Source of the DNA: Bacteroidota bacterium
GTDB taxonomy: Bacteria > Bacteroidota > Rhodothermia > Rhodothermales > Bin80
Direction: 5' to 3'
DNA: 32,187 nucleotides
NCBI GenBank assembly: GCA_026709335.1
Contig: JAPOTE010000100.1
Coordinates: forward strand, 1 to 32,187
Positions within the stretch are counted from its first letter, which is position 1. Each line of letters opens with the position of its first letter. The position numbers were made by a program, and so were the translations under genes. Below, one piece after another: positions 32,009 through 32,187 of the stretch. The notes beneath the pieces are model-generated. The model searched no databases. It was not told where the DNA came from and was given only the letters and a program-made list of their open reading frames with translations.

Positions 32009-32187
32009 TTAAAGTGTCATAAGCGTGTAATTTTGTGTGGAAAGTTGTTTGTATGGACTCTCTCGTCGATTTGAGGATTTTGGAAGTATATGCGTAATCA
32101 TGGCATTTTGCAACAAAGCATATCGGATACCTGGCCACATATCATCATCACCAGACACTAATACCAGATGCTCTTTGTGATGAATTG
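32009..32187 (-). CDS. NYN-domain (PIN-like nuclease) protein, C-terminal part (cut by window edge)
   Basis: The last 59 codons of a minus-strand frame enter from the window end and stop at TAA 32009-32011. The visible residues include HLVLVSGDDDMWPGIRYALL, then ITHILP and SPYKQLS. A hydrophobic strand followed by SGDxD and then a P-x-[IV] helix is the acidic core of NYN-domain (LabA/DUF88-like) metal-dependent ribonucleases; the D-x-D pattern supplies metal-binding residues. The frame is shorter than 60 codons inside the window. It is followed 17 bases later by the NTPase start, so the two are almost certainly co-transcribed. Confidence 0.65.
   Translation of the reverse strand, partial: IHHKEHLVLVSGDDDMWPGIRYALLQNAMITHILPKSSNRRESPYKQLSTQNYTLMTL

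Noticed and set aside
1-32187. tRNA, rRNA, CRISPR arrays and prophage structural genes
   Set aside because: I looked for cloverleaf arms, repeat-spacer periodicity and phage hallmark proteins in the gaps and found none.

Overview
The window looks like chromosomal DNA from a marine-type Bacteroidota relative, most likely of the Rhodothermia/Balneolia kind. This placement is inferred from gene content: C-terminal sorting domains with a NYPNPF motif (type IX secretion), a PorV/PorQ-family outer-membrane protein, a TonB-dependent receptor with a carboxypeptidase-regulatory-like N-domain but no SusD partner, CRTAC/ASPIC-UnbV and TPR lipoproteins, and proline-rich TonB. I see no rRNA, tRNA or CRISPR array.

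Region 1 (1-204) opens with the last 32 codons of an ISL3-type transposase. Region 2 (204-13341, minus strand) appears to be a glycan-use island. A tight operon reads leftwards: a secreted sugar-binding-like protein, a TonB-dependent receptor, a 1127-residue secreted FnIII protein, a PorV/PorQ-like barrel and a parvulin-type lipoprotein foldase. Junctions within it overlap by a few bases, except the last, which overlaps by about 65. A secreted GH16 beta-glucanase lies just beyond. The likely job is surface capture, cleavage and TonB-driven import of a beta-1,3-glucan such as laminarin, with the large secreted protein standing where SusD would stand in a classical Sus system.

Region 3 (13342-18420) holds the operon leader with a palindrome, a puzzling chain of short overlapping frames (13849-14476), a TPR lipoprotein and CRTAC lipoprotein pair overlapping by 4 bases, and a LacI-family repressor that may control the island. 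Region 4 (18533-23804) has a divergent membrane-anchored SGNH hydrolase, recO, a lipoprotein with two TonB C-terminal domains, and tonB with a clear terminator. Upstream of the TonB-like lipoprotein lie four TTAACA-like hexamers exactly 11 bp apart, resembling a PhoB/PhoP-type operator.

Region 5 (23903-29317) is housekeeping and envelope: nnr, an Ig-like lipoprotein, a small membrane-anchored protein, moaB, yidD and, on the plus strand, hisI. Region 6 (29470-32187, minus strand) looks accessory: the C-terminal end of a NYN-domain (PIN-like nuclease) protein followed 17 bases later by a NACHT/STAND-like P-loop NTPase with a pentapeptide-like patch and a possible winged-helix C-terminus. This nuclease plus STAND NTPase pair is the best candidate in the window for an undescribed, possibly defensive, system.

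All functional calls come from motifs read by eye; no database search was run.
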